From Forficula auricularia (taxonomy: Eukaryota > Arthropoda > Insecta > Dermaptera > Forficulidae), in contig JALMQS010000187.1 in assembly GCA_024734495.1 (NCBI GenBank), forward strand, positions 3,298,616 to 3,362,615: a DNA stretch of 64,000 bases, written 5' to 3'. Below are positions 24,793 to 36,139 of this stretch, piece after piece. Made by a program: the position numbers and the translations under genes. Numbering within the stretch: position 1 is the stretch's first letter; each line of letters opens with the position of its first letter. Under the pieces are notes generated by a model, which had not been told where the DNA came from, ran no database searches, and saw only the letters and a program-made list of their open reading frames with translations.

Positions 24793-25154
24793 AGTCAGGC
24801 GTTGTATATAAGATACCCTGTTCATGTGGAAAAGCATATATAGGACAGACATCGCAATATTTAAAAAAAAGATTAACACAACATATATATGATTGTAGAG
24901 TGTCTAATATTTTAAAAAATGACAAAACCGCCCTAGCTACCCATCATTTTGATCTAAATCATCAATTCAAGTTTGAGGACACATTAATATTAGATTTTGA
25001 ACCAGTGTATTTTAAAAGAACAATAAGTGAAATGATTCACATTTCGTTAAATGATACAGTGAATTTTAGAACAGACACCCAGAATTTAAGTGGCATATAT
25101 AGTTTTCTGCTAGACAGGTATAAAGATAAAAATAAAAAGTTAAAAAATAAATAA
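24792..25154 (+). pseudogene. Penelope-like element, GIY-YIG endonuclease part (-1 frame)
   Basis: Reading one base back from the RT frame gives KSGVVYKIPCSCGK, then AYIGQTSQYLKKRLTQH and on to a stop at 25152-25154. This is the GIY-YIG nuclease that nicks the target: VVYKIP stands for the GIY part, YIG is exact, and the following Arg (KKRL) is the expected catalytic arginine. The cysteine pair CSC is typical of the linker in this group. One extra A in the run at 24788-24793 would fuse the two frames into a protein of about 760 residues, close to family length, so a one-base deletion (or an assembly error in a homopolymer) is the simplest reading. Confidence 0.9.
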
Positions 25155-25612
25155 TAATATAAAAAAAATTTCAAAAATAAATGTAAATTAGATGTTGAAG
25201 ATAAAAATAGATTTCTAATGGATATTTTTTTCATCTAATAATAACTTGACTGGTGTCGTTGACATGTATTTTATTAATATATAAGTTTAATTTATTCGAG
25301 GTTGAGATTTTGTATATAGGGATAAAAAGTAAAAATATTCTATTCAATTTTTTTGTAAGAAGTGATTACTCTTCTGTATTGATAAGGTTGTTATTAAAAA
25401 GAGAAAAAATTTGTGTTTTTTGTTAATTGTGCCAAATATCTTTTGAAAATTGTATCTTGATGGCTTCAATGGTAACGAAGGTAATAAGAAAATTTAAACG
25501 AATGTGTGACATGACTATTTGGTAGGTAAACTATTGATACATGTATGTTTTTGGATTCTGACTGTACTTTTGTAAATTAATATCAAGAATCGTTCTTATA
25601 ATTATAGAAGCC

Positions 25613-25640
25613 CTGAAGAAGTCGGCAAAGTCGACGAAAC
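25613..25640 (+). ncRNA. Hammerhead-like motif in the Penelope 3' terminal region
   Basis: CTGAAGA (25613-25619), one A, a 6-bp stem GTCGGC/GTCGAC around an AAA loop, then GAAAC (25636-25640). CTGANGA and GAAA flanking helix II are the hammerhead ribozyme core boxes, and hammerheads are known from Penelope-like elements. Here one extra base sits between the first box and the stem, and I did not find a third helix with a cleavage triplet, so an active ribozyme is only a possibility. Confidence 0.4.
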
Positions 25641-25777
25641 GTTGGTGGATAACAAAAAAGTCACACATAAAAAACTTGTCCTTATTTTTCCCAATATAAA
25701 CTTTCAAATTTATATTTATTTAAAATATTATTATTAAAGATTTCAAATTGCCGATGGTAATAGATTCAAATTTACCA

Positions 25778-26022
25778 GAAAATCATAAGATTGTGTCATC
25801 TATTAAATCCGATGGAATGGAAATTTTTAATCATATGTCAGAGGGTTTAAGCTTTTCACCCCCTCGGAAATCAAACTCGAGTGCAAATAATACCACTCCG
25901 GCCATCTGACCCACCTGCGGGATGCGAACCTCTCTGACATATGTAAAAACAACCCCCCTGACATATTATTAAAAATATATTCCATTCCATCGGATTTAAT
26001 AAATGACACCATCTTATGATTT
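25778..26022. mobile_element. Foldback MITE of about 245 bp
   Basis: AAATCATAAGATTGTGTCAT at 25778 is matched in inverse by the end at about 26022, and the arms continue with ATTAAATCCGATGGAATGGA. The interior is GC-richer and has an A-box-like and a B-box-like phrase on the minus strand (GGCCGGAGTGG, AGTTTGATTTCC). These hint at a tRNA-derived insert but are too degenerate to call. Confidence 0.75.
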
Positions 26023-27935
26023 TTCTAGTAAAAAATATTATTATTGGTTTTGTGCAATAGATACTTCAAAAGGTATAAAATGTAATAAAATGAGAATATA
26101 CATTTGGAGAGTATGTAAAATAATACAGAGTGGTAATAAAAAATAGTTCCATATATGAAGGATACTTTTTGCAACAACTTTCTATTAAAGACTTCATTTC
26201 TTTAAGATATACTTATAATAATATCACTTTTATTAGTTATAATAAAAGGATTTTATCTAAAATGTATTATGAAAAACAAAGTACTCAATATTTATACCAT
26301 ATTAACAATAATTTAAATTTCATTTTATTATTTATTTTTCCCGAGGCCAAGAGGGTAGAAAAAAATAATTTATTTGGTTAAGTTATTTAGAAATACATGC
26401 TTGGTATAATATATTATATATTTATTTATTTACTAATCATTAATAGGGATTATGGTGTTTGTGCAAGGTGAAACATCTGTAATGAAGATAAAAGTAAATA
26501 AATATTATATGAAATGAGTTAAGATTTCTAGGTCACTTGTTTCACATTTAATTTTATCTTTATTTATTTATTATAGTAAATAGTACTCTAACTTATTTAT
26601 ACTATTATATATATAAATAGTTTTGAAAAAGATTACCAGTACTTCAAATAGAAACTCGTTTTTCTTTTTTGGTGGAGAGCGGTTCATCTTTAGGAAAATT
26701 TTCTTTTACCAATCGAGTAAGACAAATATTATAGAGAAATATATTTTTGTATTTATTTTGTTTCGCTTTGCTCTTTGAGATGTCAGAATATTGAATTTCC
26801 TCATAAGTTTGAAATTTATTTTTGCTCAGAAATTCAGAAAAAATCAAATCATTATGTGAGGAGCTCTTGAATGAGCTGAAATTCGATTAATTAGTTTATA
26901 TTAATAAACTGAACATCTAAAAAGTCAAGTTTTCTAGATGAAAACAAAAAATTACCAAATTTCCAATATTTCAAAGATGCTTGCATGTTTTCACTTTTCC
27001 TTGATAATTTAAAAAACTCTTGATCGTTTTCGTTTGATAACATATTTAAAGTGTTTTAAAGGTTTATCAAGTATTAAAATGTTTCATATAATACTAAATA
27101 TAATTAATATTACTGTGCCTTTTTAAACCCCCAATATTACTTATATTTATCTGTGAATTATTAATAATTGTGGATATACTCATACAATATACAATACATA
27201 TCTAGTGCAGAGAAGGTGCGCCTTAAAGACGCAACCCGCTGTGATGGTTTGTCTATTAAGAAACATATTCTGCGTTTAGAAGGGGTTTCAAGAAAAGTGA
27301 TGATAAATACTTGATTTTATTTACTAATCTATTTCAATGTTTAAAAATGCCTAAGGCAAGGTAATCGAGATTTACAATTTATATAATTCAAAGTCAATAA
27401 AGGCAAGATACATATCAATAACAACAGGTATTTATCGTATACAAAATGAATTTGTCAAATCTTTAATTACTCATGTTTAGCTAGATAGTGTATATAAATA
27501 TATTTAAATTCAAACTAAATTAAATGTACAATATAAGTTTAGTTAATAAAAAAGCAGCAAACACTTGATTACTTATAAATAAAGTTAAGTGATGTTTTGG
27601 ATTTTAATTTAAATCTGATTTGTGAAATAGAAAAAGAAAACCTTAGTATTGAAAACGGGTAAAAAGAAGAAAAAGCTTTTTCTAATAAATGACATCTTGT
27701 TGGATATAATTTCTCTTATTTGAACTGGACTGATTCATCCAAATTTAAAATAGAAATAAGTATTGCTAAAATGTCGTAAAATTAAAAATAATAATTTTAA
27801 TTGATAAAAGTCATCACTAAGGAATTAAAAAGTAATAAATAAATTAACTTGGGACTTTTAGAAGCAAACATTTTTTTCCTTCCTAGCTGAAAATCCTCCT
27901 CCCTCCACTATTAAAAAAAAAATATACTGACAAGA
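26023..27935. other. AT-rich intergenic sequence, no gene recognised
   Basis: A weak inverted pair lies near 26470-26560 (GTGAAACATCTGTAATGAAG versus its diverged complement). Nothing else stands out. Confidence 0.4.
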
Positions 27936-28808
27936 TCTGATGTGGCCATCCACTTGACTTTACCATACAACCTGGCCCCTCACTTATATTTAATATTTAA
28001 TAAACTTATTTATAATCATGTAGGGGAGGGGGTTAGTTTTTGCATTTTAGACTTCTGGTGGCCCACTGATTATGTATACAACATTTGGTTGAGTTTGGTA
28101 CATGGGTCTAGATTTTTATTTTTTTGACCCCCCCCCCACCAATTTTGGGTGGTTAGTTTTTGCATTTTTAGTCTTCTGTGGTCCCACTGATTATGTATAC
28201 AAAATTTGGTACAAGGGCCTATATTTTCATTTTTTGACCCTACACCCTTCCCTACCATTTTGCGCGGTTAGTTTTGGTATTTTTAGACTTCTGTGGACCC
28301 AAGGATTATGTATACAAAATTTGGTTGAGTTTGGTAGAAGGGCCTATATTTTCATTTTGAACCCTATCCCCCCTCCCATTTTAAGCGGTTAGTTTTTGAA
28401 ATTTTTAGACTTCTGGAGGCCCACTGATTATGTATACAAAATTTGGTTGAATTTGTTCAAATGGCCTAGATTTTTAATTTTTAACCCAACTTCCACCCCC
28501 TTAATTTCGGGTCAATATGCACCGTAAATCTAATCAGCTCTTAATCTCAATGGGTCTCAATTTGGTTTTGATATTCATACTAGTTTTTGAGCTAGCTCCT
28601 CCACAAAAATTGGTAAAGAACAGACTAACAGAAAACAGACATTTTGACAAAACAACTATTATCTCAAAAAATATAATTTTTTCGTTGTGCACTTATTAGG
28701 GCTTTTTTGTAGACCGAAATGCCATGGTTTTTTAATCAAAATAGTTTGAGCAATTTTTGAGATATTTCGAAAAAAAGAAGCAAAAAACACACTTTTTTCA
28801 TGCACGAG
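27936..28808 (+). mobile_element. ACTTTACCATACA family element, copy 3
   Basis: It starts TGATGTGGCCATCCACTTG and ends TTTTTTCATGCACGA. It holds four minisatellite units, with TTAGTTTTTG-type starts at about 28033, 28153, 28268 and 28388. It lies tail to tail with the truncated minus-strand copy that follows. Confidence 0.85.
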
Positions 28809-28850
28809 TAATAATTGGCTTTACAAAAATTAATATTTTTTTAGTAATTA

Positions 28851-29275
28851 CTTTACCAAACAGGTTATGGTGAAGTATTGTAATCGTGCATGAAAAAAGT
28901 GTTTTTCCTTCTTTTTTTGAAATATCTCAAAAACGTCTGAAAATATTTTGACTAAAAATTTCGCTCTACAAAAAAGCTTTAATAAGTGAACATCGAAAAA
29001 ATTATATTTTTCGAGATAACAATTGTTTTGTCAAAATGTCTGTTAGTTAATCTGTTAGTCTGTTAGTTAGTTATTTAGTCTGTGCGTTACCAAATTTTTG
29101 TGTACGAGCTAGCTCAAAAACTAGTGTGAAAATCGAAATCAAATTTCACACGTAGTTTTGGTCCATTGAGATTAAGAGCTGATTAGATTTTGGTGCATAT
29201 CGACCCTAAATTAAGGGGGATGGAGAGGGGGGGGGGGTTGAAAATTAAAAATCTAGGCCAGTCAAGTGGATGGCC
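28851..29275 (-). mobile_element. ACTTTACCATACA family element, truncated copy 4
   Basis: It begins TTACTTTACCAAACAGGTTA, reads through the conserved 3' part of the family in inverse orientation and breaks off after the first C-rich stretch. It then joins TCAAGTGGATGGCCACATTA, so the minisatellite part is deleted. Confidence 0.8.
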
Positions 29276-29417
29276 ACATTAGAAGACGTCAGCTTTTTTT
29301 TTATTTCAATTATCCAACAAATTTAAACGATTATTTTATTAGAAGGAATAAAAATCTCATATTCCGGAAAAAAATTCGAAATTTTTGCCTTCGGATTTTT
29401 ATTCATTTTAGCCAAAT

Positions 29418-29581
29418 TCAAGGGGTGAACCGGGACCTAATATCGTGCACACCTACTTCCACTTCCACTTTAATTTCCAAGTAGAAGACACTAGGCGAAG
29501 GGGCATTATCTAATGAATTCCAAAATAATTCCACATAATTTCAAAGACGTGTACACCTAATTCCAATCGCGGTTCACCCTC
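29418..29581. mobile_element. Short TIR MITE, GAGGGGTGAACC family, copy 2
   Basis: AGGGGTGAACCGGGACC at 29421 and TCGCGGTTCACCCTC ending near 29581 are the family ends. The interior is like that of the 54242 copy. Flanking AGCCAAAT and AGCCAAAA suggest an 8-bp target duplication with one change. Confidence 0.75.
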
Positions 29582-30675
29582 AGCCAAAACTAATTCCATT
29601 TTGAGTCCATGAGTCCAGGTGTTTTATAGATAATTGTTGTAATCAGATTATATAATCTGTAAAATTTTCATATATGGTATTATGCGCGCAGAGTAACTGA
29701 ACACGATTTATTCAACACTAACCTTTCTACAAAAGTTAATTCCAAACAAAAAATTTCTAAAATATTGTTCGTTACAACTTTTAAAGATTTACAATCTAAA
29801 ACAATAGGCTGTGCTATGGTAATGTATGCCTAGGATAAATTTGAGAGCCAAAGAACTGATTCGATGAGATTTTCAATAAAGGTTAGGATATATCATCACT
29901 TTTACTATATAGCCAATTTTTAATTATTTATTATTTATACCGATACAAAGAGAGTGAAAATAATACATAATATGTTATATATACGTACATTTTATTTACC
30001 CGTTGTTGCAAATCAACTCATTTTACATGTATTTCAATTTCAACTATTATATTAACTATTATATTAACTCAATATATTCTTAGTTACATTTTTTCAGAGT
30101 TAAACTTCAATGTTTAAAAAAATATTTGGTAGTCATTGCTTTGGCTAGAATATAATTTTAATTAAAATTAATACCACGTGAAACGAAAATAGTAGGTAGG
30201 TATTAGCTACATCAGCAGTGGTTGGTTATCCCTAAATAATTTTCGGAAGGGGGCATCTTTTATTATATATAAATTTGTATTTAAGAAAGGGCACAAGTTT
30301 TCCTCTTTGAAAGAAATGTAAATTTTCTCTTTAGTAGAGAAACCAAGTTCAACTTGATACAAGGAAACCTGCCATATTTAGTAAAACTTGACAATTTATT
30401 AGTTTTACTACGATGTCTTTTCTCTCCATTGTCAGATCATTGTAAACTGAGTACGATTCAGACATGAAATTTACAAGAATCGTATGGAATATTTATTAAT
30501 TTTACCTGAATTAAAGAATGTTTGAATTGTTACCTTTGTTTGCCCGAAATAAAGTCATATTAAAATCTCCCACTAGATTAGATAAATTTTGATTCTCATT
30601 ATCTTTGGTTAAACTCAAGAAGCTACAAAGTGATCAAACACTAACATTCTCGATTACACAGATTAACTTTTGTTT
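29582..30675. other. AT-rich intergenic sequence, no gene recognised
   Basis: No ORF or repeat is recognised. Confidence 0.4.
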
Positions 30676-30827
30676 GGGTTAGCGTGCCAGCCTGCTAACC
30701 AAGTGGACCCGGGTTCGAATCTGACTCGAGGCATCCGGCTAAAATCTGACCCCGGAGTAGAGACAAATTAAAAAAAAAAAAAATTAGTATCGTAAATTGG
30801 CTTATCGCTAGAAAGGCCGAAAAGCCA
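30676..30827 (+). mobile_element. tRNA-derived SINE, copy 2
   Basis: It has GGGTTAGCGTGCCAGCCTGC, the B box GGGTTCGAATCTGAC, CTCGAGGCATCCGG, GACCCCGG, a run of about 14 A and the tail CGCTAGAAAGGCCGAAAAGCC. It is the fuller of the two copies in this window. Confidence 0.78.
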
Positions 30828-30944
30828 AAAAAAACTTCTGTTGATTAAAATTTCTTTGAATTATTATTAATGCTCTGTAGGGAAAAACTGTCAGGTGGCT
30901 AGTATTGTAAAGTATTCTAAAGGTGGATGAAATAAGCTGACCTG

Positions 30945-31690
30945 TTCTTATGTGGCCATTCACTTGACTTTACCATACAACCTGGCCTCACTTATATTTA
31001 ATATTTAATAAAATTATTTTATAATCATGTAGAGGGGGGGGAGGGGTAAGTTTTTGCATTTTTAGATTACTGTGTGCCCACTGATTATGTATACAAAATT
31101 TGGTTGAGTTTGGAACAAGAGCCTATATTCTCATTTTTTGACTCTACACCCCCCCCTCCTCCCACCAATTTTGGGCGGCTAGTTTTTGCATTTTTAGACT
31201 TCTGGGGTCCCCATGATTATGTATACAAAATTTGGTTGAGTTTGCTCAAATAGCCTAGATTTTTAATTTTAACCCCCCCCCTCCACCCCTTTAATTTTCG
31301 GCCGATATGCACCAAAATCTAATCAGCTCTTAATCTCAATGAACCAAAACTAAGTGTGAAATTTGGTTTCGATATTCACACTTCAGTTTTTGAGCTAGCT
31401 CGTCCACAAAAATTTGGTAACGCACAGACTAACGGACAACCCAACCAGGACAAACTGACAGACATTTTGACAAAACAATTTATTATCTCGAAAAAATATA
31501 ATTTTTTCGATGTTCACTTATTAGAGCTTTTTTGTAGAGCGAAATGCCATGGAAACTTCGCTCAATTTTTTTAATTTCAAAATAGTGTGAGCCGTTTTTG
31601 AGATATTTCGAAAAAAAAGAAAAAAAAACACTTTTTTCATGCACGATTACAATACTAGCGACCATATACCCTGTATGGTAAAGTAAAAAA
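30945..31690 (+). mobile_element. ACTTTACCATACA family element, copy 5
   Basis: It runs from AAGCTGACCTG / TGGCCATTCACTTG to CTGTATGGTAAAGTAAAAAA. It has two minisatellite units, one with CCCCCCTCCTCCCACC-type spacers. A minus-strand relative follows at once. Confidence 0.85.
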
Positions 31691-32015
31691 TGATTTTTAT
31701 TGCTTCATAATTTCGAAATTTCAAATGTTCAAATTATTTTGATTAAAAAAATAAAAAAAAGCCAACCAAACCATGGCATTTTGGTTTAAAATAAAGTCTT
31801 ATAAGGAGATCAAAAAACTATTTTTACGATATAATTAATTATTTTATCAAAATGTCTGTTGATATGTTAGTTAGTTCGTGCTTTACCAAATTTTTTTATT
31901 TGCTTTAGCTCAAAAACTAGGGTGAATATCATAAACGAAATTTCACAATATAATTTTTTATTTTCAGATTAAGAGCTTATTAGATTTTAGTTAAAAATGA
32001 ACATAAAATTAAGGG
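31691..32015 (-). mobile_element. ACTTTACCATACA family element, old truncated copy 6
   Basis: In inverse order it keeps ACCATGGCATTTTG, TTATCAAAATGTCTGTT, TTTAGCTCAAAAACTAG and AGATTAAGAGCTTATTAGAT, with many changes. It joins copy 5 tail to tail, the same arrangement as copies 3 and 4. Confidence 0.65.
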
Positions 32016-32499
32016 AAGGAGGATTCATAAAAATCAAGTTATAAAATTTCCAAACTTATAACCCCTTCAATCTTTCAAGACAGCATCCACGATACTTGAT
32101 TGCTACCCAATCCCTAAATCTCCCCTTATCTTACGTTACAACGAGTCCACCACGGACTTCAGAGGTGCTACTTCTTGATGCAACTCTTGCATCAATATCA
32201 TTATAAAAAAAAAACTAAAAAAATTATGAAAAATTTAATTTACTATAGAAGAGTCCTATATAACATTATAAAAAAAATTGTTTTAATTAATTATTATTTT
32301 TATAAAGAAATGAGTATCTATTTGAGATAGAAAGATTGAATGCTTTCTCAAAATCAACTTGTGATATTTAATCAATTAATTTTACGAACATGAATTTAGG
32401 TCATTTATCAAAGATTTTAAAAGATATGTTTATATTTCATGTAGGAGTTTTTATTAATATAAATATTAATTATTTTTTTATTTAGGTATCGAATATATA

Positions 32500-33610
32500 G
32501 ATACAAGATATGTATTAATATCTCTCTCTAATGGCATATTCACTTACTGAACCACGCTCAGCCCTAGACCTAGAAGATGAAATGTGGATTGTATATTCTT
32601 TCTACGATTTAAAGGTGAACTAAGAAGATATTTTTTTTTAAATTCCTACTCTAAATAGGGAGGATAGAACCCCAAAATGATTTTCAAGGTGAAAAGAGTC
32701 GATATGATTTTTCCTTAGCAAAGTGAAGCATTAAAATACAAAAAACAACAACTTATTTGAGTATTTTAATCTGATCCTTAAAGGGGTAAATTTTTGAAAT
32801 TTTTAAAGTACTCTATCTCCTGGGGGTTTTAAGTTTTAGCATTCCATTTTTGTTTAAATATTTCAGAAAGAGTTTTTTCGTTTTTTTTTCCAAAATTTGA
32901 TCTTTGTACCTAAAAATGGGGTATTTAATTTTGGGCTCTTAAAAACAAAGGGCTTCGAATTTTCTATGTTTTTTAAGTTATGGATTTCATGTTTGGGATA
33001 AGATGTAATTTTTAAAAAATAAAAAATTCTAGGACTCTGGACCAAATTAAACCAAATTTTGTAGACAATCTGTGAGTCCTAAGGGACTAGAAATGCAAAA
33101 TCCGACCACTTAAATTAGGTAGGCTCAAATAATGAAAATTCTAGGCCTTTGGACCAAATTAAACCAAATTTTGTATACATAATCTGTGAGCCCCTACGGG
33201 ACTAGAAATTCAAAATTCAACTGCTCAAATTAGGGAGGCTCAAATAATTAAAATTCTACCCCTCTGAACCAAATTAAACCAAATTTTGTTGACATCATCT
33301 GTGAGCCCCTAGGGGACTAGAAATGCAAAATCCGGCCACTCAAATTAGGGAGGCTCAAATAATGAAAATTCTATGCCTTTGGGACAGATTAAACCAAATT
33401 TTGAATACATAATCTATGAGCAACCTAGGGGATTAGAAAAGCAAAATTCCATCTTTTAAATTAGGAAGGCTCAAATAATTAAAATTCTAGGCCTTTGGAC
33501 CAAAAATTAAACCAATTTTCTATAGGTATATCATCTGTGGGTCATTAAAAACTAAAAATTCAATAACCGCTCGAAATGTTCGGGTACCTGTGGTCTAGGG
33601 TCTCTTTTAT
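32500..33610 (-). mobile_element. Repeat element with five minisatellite units
   Basis: At its left edge it shares AGCCCTAGACCTAGAAGATG, GATTGTATATTCTTTCTACG and AACTAAGAAG with the element starting near 33930. It then carries five inverse units of about 115 bp (ACCAAATTTTG..ATCTGTGAG at about 33051, 33166, 33277, 33393 and 33510) and ends in GCTCGAAATGTTCGGGTACC near 33590. No gene is seen. Confidence 0.6.
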
Positions 33611-33879
33611 TAATATAGATGACATAAATTTATGCATCTCGAAGCCGAACATATAGGAGTTTTTTAAATTTCAGGACACTATTTTCATTTTAAACGAATT
33701 CTTTCAAAAAACTCCCCCCCCTCCCCTCTTGTCAGGGCTGGACATTACAATTACTTATGAGAACAATATTTAAACAAATGAATCTGCTCTTTAGAATTAG
33801 GACAAAAATTCGACTAATTTTGATTCTACCAAAAAGATAAAAGAATGTAATATTCAATATTAGGAAATGGAAGGTGATA

Positions 33880-34970
33880 ATTAATTATCTTAATATACAT
33901 AAAAAGAGGTGATATTTCATCATTCATTCATCTATCAACGCACAGCCTAAACCGCTTGACCTAGAAAGATGAAATTTGGAGTGTATATTCTTTCAAGGAT
34001 TTATGGGTGTGCTAAGAAGGTTTTTTTTTGAAATTCGTACCCTAAAGAGGGTAAAGGGTCCCAAAATATGTTTTCAGAGTTTTCAAGATCTCTTAAACTA
34101 GAAAAGAAATGGGTTTAGTTTAGAATGATGAAGCATTGAAATACAAAAAACAAACATATTGAGTATTTTGCTCTATTTGTCCCCGAAAGGGAGATATAGT
34201 CATTTTGGTGTAAATTTTTAAAGTAGTCTATCTCCTCGAGTTTTTAAGTTTTAGTATTCAAATTTGGTACATACGTTTATTAATGCTAAATCTCGGGAAG
34301 GTTTTTTTTATTTTTTTGAAATTTAACCCCTGAACTGAAAAATGGGAGATTTTTGATTTTGTGGTCTAAAACACAAAAGGATTCCTATCTTTCTTGCACT
34401 TCGACCAAACAACCAAATTTTGAATACATAATCTGTGGGCCACTAGAAGGCTAGAAATGCAAAAACTAACCACCCAAAATGGGGGGAGGATCAAAAAATG
34501 AAAATTCTTGACTTGGATCAAACTCAACCAAATTGTGTAAGTACACATAATCTGTGGGCCATTAGAAGGCTACAAAATCTAAAAACTAACCACCCAAAAT
34601 AGGGGGGAGGGTCAAAAAATGAAAATTCTTGCCCTTGGACCAAACTCAACCAAATTTTGTATACATAATCTGTTGGACTCTAGGGAGCTAGAAATGCAAA
34701 AACTGGGTGTGGTGCGTGGGTGGGGTGCAGGGGACCCGAGTGTGTGGGTGGAATGGGTGGGAAGGGTGCGTAGTGGGGTGCGGGGTGGGTGCGGAGGTGG
34801 AATGGGGTTGGGGCGCGGAGGTGGAATGCAGGGGGTCCGGGGTGGGGTGGAATGGGGGGAGCGTGCGTAAAGGGGTTGGGGTGCGAGTCTGGGGGTCCAG
34901 GGGCGTAGGCCTCTGGCTAGTGGAGACGCCCGCGCGAAGGCTGGCTTCTCAGCTAGTATACCTATATAAA
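33880..34970 (-). mobile_element. Second copy of that element, C-rich type
   Basis: It begins with AATATACATAAAAAGAGG / CACAGCCTAAACCGCTTGACC and carries three inverse minisatellite units (34400-34690). It then has a G-rich tandem stretch (34700-34900) and ends GACGCCCGCGCGAAGG..CAGCTAGTAT, the complement of the start of the 4856 element. The frames read across the G-rich part are not genes. Confidence 0.6.
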
Positions 34971-35039
34971 TTAAAATTGTATTTTTATTGTTTAATGTCA
35001 TAATATATATTAATGTCTATGTACATATAAATGAAATAT

Positions 35040-35345
35040 TTATTTAACGCCTCGCAAAAAGTCACTTTCTGATTAATATGAGCAATGGAAAAGGTCTATA
35101 TGATTCAACTGAACATCAAAGAGAAAGAGGCGCTCGGCATCTAAACTCGCGGGATGAAAGTGAAGAACGGCGATTCAAAGAAAGAAAGAGAAAGAAGGGA
35201 CAGAGGGGATTAGATCCTTGACTTTCATTTTCATTCTAAGGTCAGGTTGTATAACCACATCGTGGCTCCAATTTCCTTTCTCGTCGAGAGCATCGATCTA
35301 CTTCTCTTGATCTCGCAGTCGAAAAGCACTCTATGATTATTCTCT
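35040..35345 (+). other. GC-richer island with a small charged ORF
   Basis: This patch has more C, G and CpG than its surroundings and matches no repeat in the window. An ATG at 35078 opens a frame of 47 codons to 35221, very rich in Glu, Arg and Lys (ESEERRFKERKRKKGQRG). I do not recognise it. It could be an exon, a conserved regulatory element or chance. Confidence 0.25.
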
Positions 35346-36139
35346 AAATTCAAACAACAGATTCAATATAGAGCACAATTACATGTCTGCTTATATAATT
35401 TACATATTTGTTTTTTGACTTGTTTAATTAAATATTAGCAAACTACTAATTGAATTAGAGAATGGGTTATGAAAGTGACTTGTACGAAATCTTTATTTGA
35501 TATAGATCAATAAAGGTAAATAACACTTTGAATTAAGTAATATGCCAAAAATATGTTTGTATAGTAATTAAAAAAAACAATTTACTTTTTTGGTTATATT
35601 TCAACCTGAAGTACGGGTATATGTTTTAGGGACACATGACAAACTTTTTTGGAGTACACCATGAGAGCTCAAAAGTAGATTGATCATAGTTATATTATGC
35701 AAATATAAACACTAAACAAGAGCATAATAGTTCTTTCTCTAACTTTACGTAGGTACAATAGTTCTTTAAATTGTTGTTCATTTTTTTGTCTTTATCAATT
35801 TATTTAATATACCTACGTGAAAAATATAATTTTGAGGATATTTTTTACTGTTATATTGGTTACATATAAGATTTATAATACGAATTCATTACAACACCGT
35901 TTAAAAATTCCGACAATCCAATGTAAGTCTATTCGTAAATCTCTTATAACAAGTTTTTGGAAAAGTATTTATTTATTAAACAACGACAATAATTAATAAT
36001 TAATTTTATATACCTACCCTAAATTCGGACAATACAATTTCATTTACATATACACGATATTTTATTGGAAGGTCTATCTGAATTTTTCTTAACAAAACTA
36101 CTTTTACAGCAGCCAAAGAAAAAATCTTATCATATAAAG

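Larger units (their letters stand above)
22801..25716 (+). mobile_element. Penelope-like retroelement with inverted terminal repeats
   Basis: The left 88 bp (22801-22888) reappear as a reverse complement at 25624-25716; shared phrases are AAGTTTATATTGGGAAAA, GGACAAGTTTTTTATGTGTG and CCAACGTTTCGTCGACTTTG. Between them lies one RT plus GIY-YIG coding region. Inverted or tandem terminal repeats around such a coding region are characteristic of Penelope-like elements. The right repeat carries the CTGAAGA..GAAAC motif (25613-25640); the left repeat stops inside the complement of that motif. Because the ends are still similar, insertion seems fairly recent, although the frame is broken by one base. 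Confidence 0.92.

Noticed and set aside
33055..33560. Evenly spaced repeats reminiscent of a CRISPR array
   Set aside because: The units of about 115 bp are alike throughout, with no unique spacers. It is a minisatellite inside a transposon in a eukaryotic genome.
34612..35003. ORFs on both strands over the G-rich stretch
   Set aside because: Same cause as at 4864: a G-rich tandem stretch inside the inverted copy of that element.
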